Assembly: GCF_012396365.1 (NCBI RefSeq)
Contig: NZ_JAAXPG010000023.1
Location: 1-64,000, forward strand
Origin: Nocardiopsis alborubida
GTDB taxonomy: Bacteria > Actinomycetota > Actinomycetes > Streptosporangiales > Streptosporangiaceae
Length of the DNA: 64,000 nt
Reading direction: 5' to 3'
Shown: positions 1-9,025 of the stretch, one piece after another
How positions within the stretch are numbered: position 1 is the stretch's first letter
Layout of the letters: every line of letters starts with the position of its first letter
The notes under the pieces: model-generated
What the model was told of the DNA's origin: nothing
The model's database searches: none
What the model saw: the letters and a program-made list of their open reading frames with translations, nothing else
Translations under genes and position numbers: made by a program

Positions 1-769
1 AGGGGTGCCGGGGTGAGGACAGCACCTCGCGCACGTCGCCGCGCTCGACCGCGACGCCGTGGCGCATGACCACGACCTCGTCCACCGAACCCGCCACCAC
101 CGCCAGGTCGTGCGAGACCAGGATCAGCGCCATGCCCAGGTCACGGCGCAGCTCGTCCAGCAGGTCCAGGATCTGCGCCTGCACCGTCACGTCCAGCGCC
201 GTCGTCGGCTCGTCGGCCAGCAGCACCTTGGGCTCGCACATCAGCCCCATCGCGATCAGCACGCGCTGGCGCATACCGCCGGAGAACTCGTGAGGGTAAG
301 AGTTGACCCGCTTGCCGGGCTCGGGGATGCCCACCCGCTCCAACGACTCCACCGCGCGTTCGCGGGCCCGGGAGCGCGACACCCCGGACCGGTGCACGCG
401 CAGCGCCTCCATCAGCTGGTTGCCGACGGTGAACTGCGGATGCAGCGACTGCATGGGGTCCTGGAAGACCATGGCGATGTCGTTGCCGCGCATCCGCCGC
501 AGCCTCTTGTCCGAGACGCCGACGACGTCGGTGCCCGCCACCTCGACCTCTCCGCTGATCCGCGCCCGGCTCCCCCGGTGCAGGCCCATGAGCGCCAGCG
601 AGGTCACGCTCTTGCCCGAGCCCGACTCGCCCACGATGCCCAGGGCTCCCCCGACGGGCACGGCGAAGGACAGACCGTCCACCGCCCGGACGTCACCGTC
701 CATGGTCGGGAACACCACCCGCAGGTCCTCCACCCGCACGACCGGCCCCGACACCGCGGACTCGCTCAC
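1..769 (-). CDS. Peptide ABC importer ATPase, DppD/OppD-like (C-terminus cut by window edge)
   Basis: Cytoplasmic ATPase expected to power uptake through the permeases encoded just upstream. Read on the minus strand from a GTG preceded by GGAGGGG, it begins MSESAVSGPVVRVEDLRVVF. It continues to the window edge in VVMRHGVAVERGDVREVLSS, the region after the H-loop in oligopeptide ATPases. About 256 codons are visible; the family is usually about 330 residues, so only the C-terminal tail is missing. It is the fourth gene of the importer operon, 72 bases after the permease B stop. A second ATPase (DppF/OppF) would be expected further left and cannot be seen. The substrate is not determinable from sequence. 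Confidence 0.85.
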   Translation of the reverse strand, partial: MSESAVSGPVVRVEDLRVVFPTMDGDVRAVDGLSFAVPVGGALGIVGESGSGKSVTSLALMGLHRGSRARISGEVEVAGTDVVGVSDKRLRRMRGNDIAMVFQDPMQSLHPQFTVGNQLMEALRVHRSGVSRSRARERAVESLERVGIPEPGKRVNSYPHEFSGGMRQRVLIAMGLMCEPKVLLADEPTTALDVTVQAQILDLLDELRRDLGMALILVSHDLAVVAGSVDEVVVMRHGVAVERGDVREVLSSPRHP

Positions 770-841
770 ACGACCCCTCCCTCTTCGTCCCCGGGCCCGG
801 CGGCCCGGGCCGTGCTCCTTGCGCGCGTGCGCCCCGATCGG

Positions 842-1855
<1,014 letters not shown>

Positions 1856-1879
1856 CGCGCGTGCTCTCTGTCGTCGGGC

Positions 1880-1932
1880 GGAGCGGTGGGCGCCCGTTCT
1901 CGCCCCCAGAGGGCGCGAACGCCCACCGCTCC
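1880..1932 (-). promoter_or_regulatory. Intercistronic stem-loop between binding-protein and permease B genes
   Basis: A perfect 13-bp outer stem (GGAGCGGTGGGCG pairing with CGCCCACCGCTCC, at 1880-1892 and 1920-1932) encloses a second partly paired segment. It lies wholly between the binding-protein stop (1962) and the permease start (1855). In ABC importer operons such structures commonly stabilise the upstream message or attenuate readthrough, so that the binding protein is made in excess. That role is inference here. It has no T-run, so a full terminator is less likely. Confidence 0.55.
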
Positions 1933-1961
1933 ACGGTGGACCGGTTCCTACCTGCCGTTTC

Positions 1962-3773
1962 TCACTCCCGCGTCGTTCCCAAGGCCATGTAGTCGTACAT
2001 GGAGTAGCCCGAGTGGTAGTACACGTTGGTCAGGTTCGGCGGGCGGTACAGCACCGTGCGCTCGAACACCGCGGGCAGGATCGCCGCCTGCTCCATCGCC
2101 CGCCGGTCGATCTGGGTGTAGACCGAGGCGCGCTCCTCGGGGTCCTCCACGGTGACGACCTCGTCGAACCAGGCGTTGATCTGGTCGTCGTCCAGCTCCG
2201 AGATGTTGGCGTTGCCCGCCTCCTGGACGGCGTCGCCGTCCAGGATCTTGCTCATGAACCCGTAGCCGCTCGCCCAGTCCGGGGCCCACCCGTACACGGT
2301 CAGGCCCAGGTCGTTGTCCTCCACGAAGGACGGCGACCCGGCCTGGGTGTTGGTGTAGGTGTCCGAGGGGTACTGCTTGATCCGCGTCTCGATGCCCACC
2401 CGGGCCAGGGCCTGCTGGAGCGCCTCGGCGGTGCTCACGTCGGAGGGCCGGTCGGCCCGGACGCCGATGGAGGTGGAGAACCCGTCGGGCTGGCCGCACT
2501 CCTCCAGTTTCTGCCGGGCCGTGTCCAGGTCGCCCTGGTTGCCCTGGGAGGGGTACAGGTCGATGCCGGGATCGGCGCCCGGCAGCGACGCGGGCATGAT
2601 CTGGGTGGCGACGTCGCCGCCGGTGTCGCCACCCCAGGCCCGCTGGAGGGCGTCGCGGTCGGCGGCGTACATGACCGCCTGGCGGCAGGCCAGGTCGTCC
2701 AGCGGTTCCAGGACGGTGCTGATGTTGACGTAGCGCAGGGTGTTGCTCTGCGGGTTGTCGACGCTGTTCCTGCGTGCCTCGTCGGTGATCAGGGTGCCCC
2801 GCATGGCGGGCCCCACCCCGGCCCCGGCCAGGTCGACGTCCAGCTCCCCGGTGGTCAGGCGCTGGTCGATCTCGTTCTGGTCCACCCCCAGCTGCACCTC
2901 GATCCGGTCCGGCAGCGCCTCGCGGGTCGGGTCGGTGGCGGGGTCCCACTGGTCGTTGCGCACCAGGTTCAGGGAGACGCCGGGACGGTACTCGCCGTCG
3001 AACTTGTAGGGGCCGGAGGAGACGACGCGGCTCTGGTACTGCTCACCGCGGTCGTCCTCGGGCGGGACCGGCGCGGTCTGCGGCTGGATGAGCAGGTACG
3101 GGAACTCGGCGAAGGGGTCCTTGAGGTGGAAGACCAGGGTGTGGTCGTCGGGGGTCTCGATCCCGCCGAACCCGGCCAGCGGGTCGTCCTCGTTGGCGTA
3201 GGGGCCCTCGTAGTCCTCGCTGTCGGCCAGCAGGTCCTGGAAGTACTTGGGGCCGTTGGGCAGGGCCTGGGCTCCGAAGTTGCCGCGCGCGATGGCGTAC
3301 TCGATGTCGGGCGCGGTGATCTCGGAGCCGTCCTCGTAGCGCAGCCCCTGCTTGATGGGCACCGTCCACTCGGTGAGGTCCTCGTTGGGCTCGGGCATCG
3401 CCGCGGCCAGGTCGGGCTGGAGCTCGGTGCCCTCCTCGCCTGGCGCTCCGACGTAGGTGAGCAGGGTGCGCGCGTAGTAGCGGCTGAAGTTCCAGCTGAA
3501 CGCGTAGTAGGTGTTACCCGGGTCGGGCGAGTCGAAGTCCGAGGAGATGGCGTAGCGCAGGGTGCCGCCGGTCTGGTCGGAGGGGTTGACCACCTCGGTC
3601 TCGCCCTGGTTGAACTCGGCGTCGACCGGGCCGCCTCCGCCCCCGCCGCCTCCGGCGCCTCCGCACGCTGCCAGCAGCACGGCCGCGGCCGTGCCCGCGG
3701 CCAGGGACGCGGTCGTCCGGCGGCGCCCGCGGCGCTGGGAGGGCGCCGCGTCTGTGTGGTGGTCGGTGGTCAA
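1962..3773 (-). CDS. Family 5 extracellular solute-binding lipoprotein (peptide importer)
   Basis: Substrate-capturing component of the ABC importer, anchored outside the membrane as a lipoprotein. The 603-residue product starts at a TTG preceded by AGGAGG with five bases between. It has an Arg-rich n-region, a hydrophobic h-region and the lipobox LLAAC at about residues 33-37. A Gly-rich linker follows, then a family-5 SBP domain opening with GGTLRYAISSDFDSPDPGNT and containing WTVPIKQGLRYEDGSEITAPD. Length is normal for the family, as is its place between permease genes. Peptides are the default guess for the substrate; family 5 also binds sugars and metal chelates, so this stays open. Confidence 0.9.
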   Translation of the reverse strand: MTTDHHTDAAPSQRRGRRRTTASLAAGTAAAVLLAACGGAGGGGGGGGPVDAEFNQGETEVVNPSDQTGGTLRYAISSDFDSPDPGNTYYAFSWNFSRYYARTLLTYVGAPGEEGTELQPDLAAAMPEPNEDLTEWTVPIKQGLRYEDGSEITAPDIEYAIARGNFGAQALPNGPKYFQDLLADSEDYEGPYANEDDPLAGFGGIETPDDHTLVFHLKDPFAEFPYLLIQPQTAPVPPEDDRGEQYQSRVVSSGPYKFDGEYRPGVSLNLVRNDQWDPATDPTREALPDRIEVQLGVDQNEIDQRLTTGELDVDLAGAGVGPAMRGTLITDEARRNSVDNPQSNTLRYVNISTVLEPLDDLACRQAVMYAADRDALQRAWGGDTGGDVATQIMPASLPGADPGIDLYPSQGNQGDLDTARQKLEECGQPDGFSTSIGVRADRPSDVSTAEALQQALARVGIETRIKQYPSDTYTNTQAGSPSFVEDNDLGLTVYGWAPDWASGYGFMSKILDGDAVQEAGNANISELDDDQINAWFDEVVTVEDPEERASVYTQIDRRAMEQAAILPAVFERTVLYRPPNLTNVYYHSGYSMYDYMALGTTRE

Positions 3774-3843
3774 CCTTGCCTCCTGGTCGGATTGGCTGCC
3801 GGGGGCCGGGGCCCGGCCCGGGACACGCGACGGGCCCGGCCCG

Positions 3844-4869
3844 TCAGTCGGATGAGCGGGGGTCGAAGGCGTCGCGCAGCCCGTCGCCGAAGAGGTTGAA
3901 GGCCAGGACGGTGACGAAGATGGCCAGCCCCGGGATCAGCACGAAGTGCGGCGCGACGGTGTAGAAGCGCAGGGCGTTGTCCAACATGCCGCCCCAGGTG
4001 GCCATGGGCGGGTTGATGCCCACGCCCAGGAAGCTCAGGGCCGCCTCGAAGAGGATGTTGGTGGGGATGAGCAGCGTGGAGTAGACCAGGATCGGCGTGA
4101 CGAGGTTGGGCAGGATCTCGCGGAAGACGATGTGGGCGCTGCCCGCGCCGAGGCTGCGTGAGGCCTCCACGAACTCGCGCTCCCTGAGGGTCAGGGTCTG
4201 CCCGCGCACGATGCGGCCGATGTAGGGCCAGTTGAAGAACCCGATGATGAAGACCAGCACCCCGATGCGCAGGCCGTTCCCGCTCAGGCCGAAGGAGCCG
4301 TCGGGGACGACGCCGACCAGGGCGATGGCGAAGAGCAGCAGCGGGAAGGCCAGGAAGATGTCCATGGCCCGGCTGATGACCGTGTCGACCCAGCCGCCGA
4401 AGTACCCGGCGACCATGCCGAGGACGGTGCCGATGACCACGCACACCAGGGTGGCGACCGTGGCGACCAGCAGGGAGGTGCGGGCGCCGTGGACGATGCG
4501 GCTGAACAGGTCGCGCCCGTTGACGGGTTCCACACCCAGCAGGTGGTCGAGGCCGATCCCGCCCCAGGGGTCGAGCCCCAGGGAGGGGTCGGCCGGATCG
4601 CGCAGGACACCGCCGGTGAGCGGATCGATCAACTCCTGGTTGAACTGGTTGGGCGGGTAGCCGAACCAGGAGGTGAGCAGGGGCGCGAAGACCGCGACCA
4701 GGATGAGCAGGAGGACGACGACTCCCCCGGCCATGCCGAGGCGGTCCCTGCGGAAGCGCTGCCAGGCGATCTGGCGCAGGGACCTGTTCGCCGCCCCGCG
4801 TCCCCCGGAGGCCGCCGCCTCGGGGTCGGCGTGCTGGGAGGACTCGGGCGCGTCCATCGGCACGGACAT
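3844..4869 (-). CDS. Peptide ABC transporter permease, DppC-like
   Basis: Second transmembrane subunit of the importer and first gene of the operon. The ATG at 4869 is chosen because GGGG lies five bases upstream; a GTG two codons earlier is also possible. Residues 1-30 are a cytoplasmic N-terminal tail, followed by LRQIAWQRFRRDRLGMAGGV leading into helix 1, a pattern seen in OppC_N domains. The EAA loop EFVEASRSLGAGSAHIVFRE is near residue 210. The 341-residue length fits the DppC/OppC family. The gene sits directly behind a 30-bp inverted repeat that probably contains the operator of the whole operon. Confidence 0.9.
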   Translation of the reverse strand: MSVPMDAPESSQHADPEAAASGGRGAANRSLRQIAWQRFRRDRLGMAGGVVVLLLILVAVFAPLLTSWFGYPPNQFNQELIDPLTGGVLRDPADPSLGLDPWGGIGLDHLLGVEPVNGRDLFSRIVHGARTSLLVATVATLVCVVIGTVLGMVAGYFGGWVDTVISRAMDIFLAFPLLLFAIALVGVVPDGSFGLSGNGLRIGVLVFIIGFFNWPYIGRIVRGQTLTLREREFVEASRSLGAGSAHIVFREILPNLVTPILVYSTLLIPTNILFEAALSFLGVGINPPMATWGGMLDNALRFYTVAPHFVLIPGLAIFVTVLAFNLFGDGLRDAFDPRSSD

Positions 4870-4892
4870 GTGCACCCCTGCCAGTTGACATG

Positions 4893-4922
4893 ACTCTTCG
4901 TGTCTATTCAGATACGAAGAGT
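4893..4922. promoter_or_regulatory. 30-bp inverted repeat upstream of the peptide importer operon (operator candidate)
   Basis: Two 12-base arms (ACTCTTCGTGTC and GATACGAAGAGT) match at 11 of 12 positions around a 6-base centre. The site starts 24 bases upstream of the permease C start codon, in a locally AT-rich patch within very GC-rich sequence. Its position suggests a repressor site overlapping the promoter or early transcript. No regulator gene is adjacent, so the cognate protein is unknown. Confidence 0.6.
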
Positions 4923-5007
4923 TTGCACGAGCCGCACGGGGGTTTCCAGCGTCCGCGCCGGTGTCACCGAACGGCGTCGGGCGCGGCCGTGGCCGGAGCG
5001 GTCCGCA

Positions 5008-5044
5008 GTTCCCGGGCCGCGCGCGAGGCGGGCGGCCCGGGAAC
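5008..5044 (-). terminator. Stem-loop terminator after the ABC-F gene
   Basis: A perfect 13-bp GC stem (GTTCCCGGGCCGC with GCGGCCCGGGAAC) and an 11-base loop begin 12 bases after the ABC-F stop codon. There is no U-tract, as is common in actinomycetes. It lies between two minus-strand transcription units and so would separate the ABC-F message from the importer promoter. Confidence 0.6.
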
Positions 5045-5055
5045 GGCCGGAAGGG

Positions 5056-6753
5056 CTACCCGGGTCCTGCCGTGCCCTGCCCGGCCACGGCTCCGTCGGC
5101 CAGCCGCAGCTCCGACCAGGCCCAGTTGCGGCGCAGCCAGCGGTCGTGCGAGGCCACCACCACCGCGCCGGGCGCGGTGCCCAGTGCCTTCTCCAGTTCC
5201 TCGGCCAGCGCCAGGGACAGGTGGTTGGTGGGCTCGTCCAGCAGCAGCACGTCCGGTGCGTGCCCCACCAGCATCGCCAGCGCCAGGCGCCGCCGCTGGC
5301 CCACGCTGAGCCTGCCCACCGGCCGGTCCAGGTCGCGCGGGGCGACCAGGCCCAGGTCGATCAGGCGGGGTGCCCCGGGTAGGACGCCGTTGAGGCCCTC
5401 GTAGAGCGAACGCGGGGTCCGCTCGGGGTCGGGGAAGACCACGTCCTGTTCCAGCAGGGCGACCGCGGCCCCGCGCCGCCACAGCACCTGGCCCGACGCG
5501 GGGCGCAGCCGGCGCCCCAGGGCGTACAGCAGCGTGGACTTGCCCGCGCCGTTGGGCCCGGTGACCAGCAGGCGCCCGTCCGAGGGCACGTCCAGGCGGT
5601 CCAGGCGCAACCGGCCCGGCACGACCAGGTCGCGCAGGGTGATCGCCTGGCCGTCGGCCGTGCCCGGGTCGCGGGTCAGCGAGGCGCTGAACTCCAGCGG
5701 CCTGGGCGGTTTGCGCACCTGGTCGCGCTCCAGCTCCTCCAGCCTGCCCCGGGCGTTGCGCACCCGGCGCGAGACCTGCTTGTCCACGCGCCCGCCCAGG
5801 AAGTCGTAGCCCATCTTGTCGTTGTCCCTCGGGGCGCGGTTGTGCGAGACCTGCCGGGAGGTGGTGCGCACCGCCTCACGCAGGCCCTTGAGGGTGTCCT
5901 GCTCGTCGCGGTAGCGCTGCTCCCAGCGTTCGCGCTCCAGCTGCTTCTCCCTCAGGTAGAAGGAGTAGGCGCCGCCGTAGTAGGCGGGACCGTCCACGGC
6001 CGGGTCCAGGTCGAGCAGGCCGGTGCACACCGCGTCCAGGAAGACCCGGTCGTGGCTGGCCAGCACCACCAGTCCCGGCAGGCCGCGCAGGTACCCTTCC
6101 AGGAACTCCAGCGCCTGGTCGTCGAGGTGGTTGGTGGGCTCGTCCAGCAGCAGGGCGCGCGGGCGGCGGATGAGCAGGGCCGCCAGCCCCAGGCGCCCGC
6201 GCTGGCCGCCCGACATCCGCCCCACCGGCCGGTCCGGTCCGATGCCGTCCAGGCCCAGTCCCGCCACCACCAGTTCGGCCCGGCGTTCGGCGTCCCACAC
6301 CTCCAGCAGTTCGGCCTCGGCCAGTGCCTCGGAGTACTCCCGCAGGGTCTCCCCGTCCTCTGGGGAGCCGTCCAGCGCGGCCGCGCTCGCGGTCAGCCTC
6401 CGCTCCACCCGCCGGGCCGGCTCGAGGGCCTCGGCGACCACCCGTGCCAGGGTCGTGTCCGGGGAGTGGGGCAGCTCCTGGTACAGGAACCCGGTGTCCG
6501 CGGGGCGCTCCACCCGCCCGGCGTCGGGTTCCTCCTCCCCGGCCAGCAGCCGCAGGAGGGTGGACTTGCCCGAGCCGTTCTCCCCCACCAGGCCGAGCCG
6601 CTGGCCGGGGGCGACGTCGACGTCCACGCCGTCGAACACCACGTGGGCGCCGTAGGACCTGGCGAGGTCGCGGGCGCGCAGCAGGGGCGGACCGGTCGAG
6701 GCCGTGTGCGGTGCGGACGCGGAGGCGGCGCCGGTCGTGTTGCCAAGGGTCAT
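5056..6753 (-). CDS. ABC-F family ATPase, probable antibiotic-resistance ribosome protection factor
   Basis: Soluble tandem-ABC protein (565 residues, no membrane segments). ABC-F factors bind the ribosomal E site and displace drugs such as macrolides, lincosamides or pleuromutilins, or aid translation. Domain 1 has Walker A GENGSGKST near residue 57, signature MSGGQRGRLGLAALL and Walker B LLLDEPTNHLDD. The charged inter-domain linker runs from about residue 265 to 335. Domain 2 has Walker A GPNGAGKST, a variant signature LSVGQRRRLALAML and LLLDEPTNHLS. Both catalytic glutamates are present. The long leader with a tiny ORF and attenuator stem supports a drug-inducible resistance role over a housekeeping one. 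Drug class cannot be read from the sequence. Confidence 0.88.
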   Translation of the reverse strand: MTLGNTTGAASASAPHTASTGPPLLRARDLARSYGAHVVFDGVDVDVAPGQRLGLVGENGSGKSTLLRLLAGEEEPDAGRVERPADTGFLYQELPHSPDTTLARVVAEALEPARRVERRLTASAAALDGSPEDGETLREYSEALAEAELLEVWDAERRAELVVAGLGLDGIGPDRPVGRMSGGQRGRLGLAALLIRRPRALLLDEPTNHLDDQALEFLEGYLRGLPGLVVLASHDRVFLDAVCTGLLDLDPAVDGPAYYGGAYSFYLREKQLERERWEQRYRDEQDTLKGLREAVRTTSRQVSHNRAPRDNDKMGYDFLGGRVDKQVSRRVRNARGRLEELERDQVRKPPRPLEFSASLTRDPGTADGQAITLRDLVVPGRLRLDRLDVPSDGRLLVTGPNGAGKSTLLYALGRRLRPASGQVLWRRGAAVALLEQDVVFPDPERTPRSLYEGLNGVLPGAPRLIDLGLVAPRDLDRPVGRLSVGQRRRLALAMLVGHAPDVLLLDEPTNHLSLALAEELEKALGTAPGAVVVASHDRWLRRNWAWSELRLADGAVAGQGTAGPG

Positions 6754-6760
6754 GGGTGGA

Positions 6761-6781
6761 CCACCCTTCGTTTCGGGGTGG
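6761..6781 (-). promoter_or_regulatory. Hairpin masking the ABC-F ribosome binding site
   Basis: In the mRNA, CCACCC (6781-6776) can pair with GGGTGG (6766-6761). This buries the only Shine-Dalgarno-like run, AAGGG (6768-6764), which lies 10 bases before the ATG at 6753. GGGTGG can alternatively pair with the CCACCC just downstream of it. This may add translational control to the attenuator upstream. It is inferred from base pairing only. Confidence 0.4.
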
Positions 6782-6843
6782 GCCTCGATGCGTGGGACCG
6801 GCTCGCCTGCGCGGCGCGGTCCGGGGACGACGCAGAGGTCGTC

Positions 6844-6950
6844 GACATCGAGACCGCACCGGGGACAGTGGCGCTACGCGCCGAGCGGGGATCCGGCTCC
6901 AGCCACGGTGGGCGAGCCCCGCGCGCTCGGCGGTTGTCGGTCTCGATGTC
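6844..6950 (-). promoter_or_regulatory. Candidate attenuator in the ABC-F leader (13-bp long-range stem with nested stem)
   Basis: GACATCGAGACCG in the RNA's first arm (6950-6938) is perfectly complementary to CGGTCTCGATGTC in its second arm (6856-6844). Inside lies an 8-bp nested stem (6932-6925 with 6886-6879). A 6-bp hairpin (6843-6826) abuts the second arm on the side towards the ABC-F gene. The first arm overlaps the stop codon of the MRM-stop mini-ORF. A ribosome stalled at that stop would therefore cover the arm, prevent the long stem and free the downstream RNA to refold. This is the layout of drug-inducible attenuators of erm and ABC-F genes. Confidence 0.6.
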
Positions 6951-6960
6951 ACATACGCAT
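6949..6960 (-). CDS. Three-codon leader ORF (Met-Arg-Met-stop) of the ABC-F gene
   Basis: ATG CGT ATG TGA begins about 9 bases after the end of a good -10 box, so it would be translated from an almost leaderless message. Macrolide-bound ribosomes are known to stall on very short Arg-containing leaders (ErmDL-type MRL/MRLR). The msrD leader is known to stall at termination, with Met in the P site and the stop codon in the A site. Met-Arg-Met-stop combines both features. The stop codon overlaps the first arm of the 13-bp stem. Whether it is translated and drug-responsive is untested. Confidence 0.5.
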   Translation of the reverse strand: MRM

Positions 6961-6968
6961 GTTGTGCC

Positions 6969-6997
6969 CAGGCTAACCCGCCGGGGCGGCGGGGGCA
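6969..6997 (-). promoter_or_regulatory. Promoter of the ABC-F leader transcript
   Basis: On the minus strand, -35 TTGCCC (6997-6992) and -10 TAGCCT (6974-6969) are separated by exactly 17 bases. Predicted transcription start is about 6962, one or two bases before the ATG of the mini-ORF. Between this promoter and the pgi stop (about 7000-7131) no gene is seen. Confidence 0.6.
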
Positions 6998-7131
6998 ACG
7001 GAATTACGCGGGTGTCCGGCCACGTGCGCGCGGACCGGCCCGGCCCGGCTCCGAGGGCCTCGGGGACGGAGGGGCGGACCCGGGGGCGGTGTGACCGGCG
7101 CGGTCCGCCGGTCACACCGCCGCGGCCGTGG

Positions 7132-8841
7132 TCAGTCCCTGCCGCGCATGGAGCGGTAGCGCCGCACCAGGGAGGTGGTGGAGGCGTCCAGGCCGGGCAC
7201 CTCGGCGCCCTCGGTGAGGGCGGGCTCGACCCGCTTGGCCAGCACCTTGCCCAGCTGCACGCCCCACTGGTCGAAGGAGTTGATGTTCCACACCGCGCCC
7301 TGGACGAACACCTTGTGCTCGTAGAGGGCGACCAGCTGCCCGAGTACCGAGGGGCTGAGCCGGTCGGCGAGGATGGTCGTCGTGGGCCGGTTGCCCTCGA
7401 AGGTCCGGTGCGGGACCAGGTCGGCGGACACGCCCTCGGCGGCGACCTCCTCCGCGCTGCGGCCGAAGGCCAGTGCCTGCCCCTGGGCGAACAGGTTGGC
7501 CATGAGCAGGTCGTGCTGGGGCACCAGGTGCTCGGGCAGGTCGGGGGCCGGGTTGGCGAAGCCGACGAGGTCGGCGGGCACGAACCGGGTGCCCTGGTGC
7601 AGCAGCTGGAAGTAGGCGTGCTGGCCGTTGGTGCCCGGCGTGCCCCACACCACCGGCCCGGTCTGCCAGTGGACGGGGCGCCCGTCGCGCTGCACCGACT
7701 TGCCGTTGGACTCCATGTCGAGCTGCTGGAGGTAGGCGGGGAACTTGGACATGTGGTGGCTGTAGGGCAGCACCGCGTGGGTCTGGGCGTCGTGGAAGTT
7801 GCCGTACCAGACACCGAGCAGGCCCAGCAGGAAGGGCAGGTTGCGCTCGACGGGGGCGGTCGCGAAGTGGGTGTCCATCAGGTGGAACCCGGCGAGCATC
7901 TCCCGGAACCGCTCGGGGCCCACCGCCACCATCAGGGACAGGCCGATGGCGGAGTCGTAGGAGTAGCGGCCGCCCACCCAGTCCCAGAACCCGAACATGT
8001 TGCGGGTGTCGATGCCGAACTTCGCCACCTCCTCGCCGTTGGTGGAGACGGCGGCGAAGTGCCTGGCGATGGCTCCGTCGTCGCTGTCACTCCTGAGGCC
8101 CAGTCCGTCCAGCAGCCAGGTGCGGGCCTCGGTGGCGTTGGTGATGGTCTCGATCGTGGTGAAGGTCTTGGAGGCGACCACGAACAGCGTCGTGGCCGGA
8201 TCGGCGTCCACGAGCGCCTCGTGCAGGTCGGTGCCGTCCACGTTGGAGACGAACCGGAACTCCAGCCCGCGGTCGGTGTAGGGGCGCAGCGCCTCGTAGG
8301 CCATGGCGGGTCCCAGGTCGGAGCCGCCGATGCCGATGTTGACGATCCGGCGCACCGGCCGGCCGGTGTGGCCGAGCCACTCCCGGGCGCGGACCCGGTC
8401 GGCGAACTCCGCCATCCGGTCCAGGACCTCCTGGACCTCGGGGACGACGTCGCGGCCGTCGGCGCTGACCACCTGCCCGCGCGGCGCGCGCAGGGCGGTG
8501 TGCAGGACGGCCCGGTCCTCGGTGAGGTTGACGTGCTCGCCGCCCAGCATGGCGTCGCGCAGGTCGGCGACCCGGGTGGCCCCGGCCAGGTCGGCGAGCA
8601 GGCGCAGGGTCTCGTCGGTGACGAGGTTCCTGGAGTAGTCGACGTGCAGGTCGCCGACGTCGAGCGTGTACCGTTCGGCCCGGCCGGGGTCGTCGGCGAA
8701 CAGCTCGCGAAGGTCGGTGGAGCCCCACCGCCCGTGGTGCTCGCGCAGCGCGGTCCACTCGTCCCGCTGGTCCAGGGGAACGCCCGGGCGGGCGCGTTCT
8801 CCGGTGTCCTCAGCGCGCGGGAGAGGTGTACTGGCAGACAT
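7132..8841 (-). CDS. pgi: Glucose-6-phosphate isomerase
   Basis: Interconverts glucose-6-phosphate and fructose-6-phosphate in glycolysis and gluconeogenesis (cytosolic). The ATG at 8841 is chosen over upstream in-frame starts because GAGGAG lies seven bases before it, giving 569 residues, normal for the long PGI family. Sugar-phosphate binding motif GIGGSDLGPAMAYEAL, the catalytic-His region LPYSHHMSKFPAYLQQLDM and the C-terminal signature NSFDQWGVQLGKVLAKR are present. The last carries Gln where most PGIs have Glu (GVELGK), a mild variation next to the catalytic Lys. It stands alone between unrelated genes. Confidence 0.95.
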   Translation of the reverse strand: MSASTPLPRAEDTGERARPGVPLDQRDEWTALREHHGRWGSTDLRELFADDPGRAERYTLDVGDLHVDYSRNLVTDETLRLLADLAGATRVADLRDAMLGGEHVNLTEDRAVLHTALRAPRGQVVSADGRDVVPEVQEVLDRMAEFADRVRAREWLGHTGRPVRRIVNIGIGGSDLGPAMAYEALRPYTDRGLEFRFVSNVDGTDLHEALVDADPATTLFVVASKTFTTIETITNATEARTWLLDGLGLRSDSDDGAIARHFAAVSTNGEEVAKFGIDTRNMFGFWDWVGGRYSYDSAIGLSLMVAVGPERFREMLAGFHLMDTHFATAPVERNLPFLLGLLGVWYGNFHDAQTHAVLPYSHHMSKFPAYLQQLDMESNGKSVQRDGRPVHWQTGPVVWGTPGTNGQHAYFQLLHQGTRFVPADLVGFANPAPDLPEHLVPQHDLLMANLFAQGQALAFGRSAEEVAAEGVSADLVPHRTFEGNRPTTTILADRLSPSVLGQLVALYEHKVFVQGAVWNINSFDQWGVQLGKVLAKRVEPALTEGAEVPGLDASTTSLVRRYRSMRGRD

Positions 8842-9025
8842 CCGGCGGCTCCTCGTCGGTCGGTGCTCCGGCGGCACGGCGCGGGTGCTCGGTCCGCGCG
8901 CCGCCCGCGGTGTGCGGCTGTGCTTCCAGCCACAAGCCTGCCACGAAAACCGGGCCCGCGGCGGTTGTCCACAGGCCCGGGCGCGGACTTTCGCGCGCGG
9001 CGCGGCACCGGTTCCGGCACGCCGC

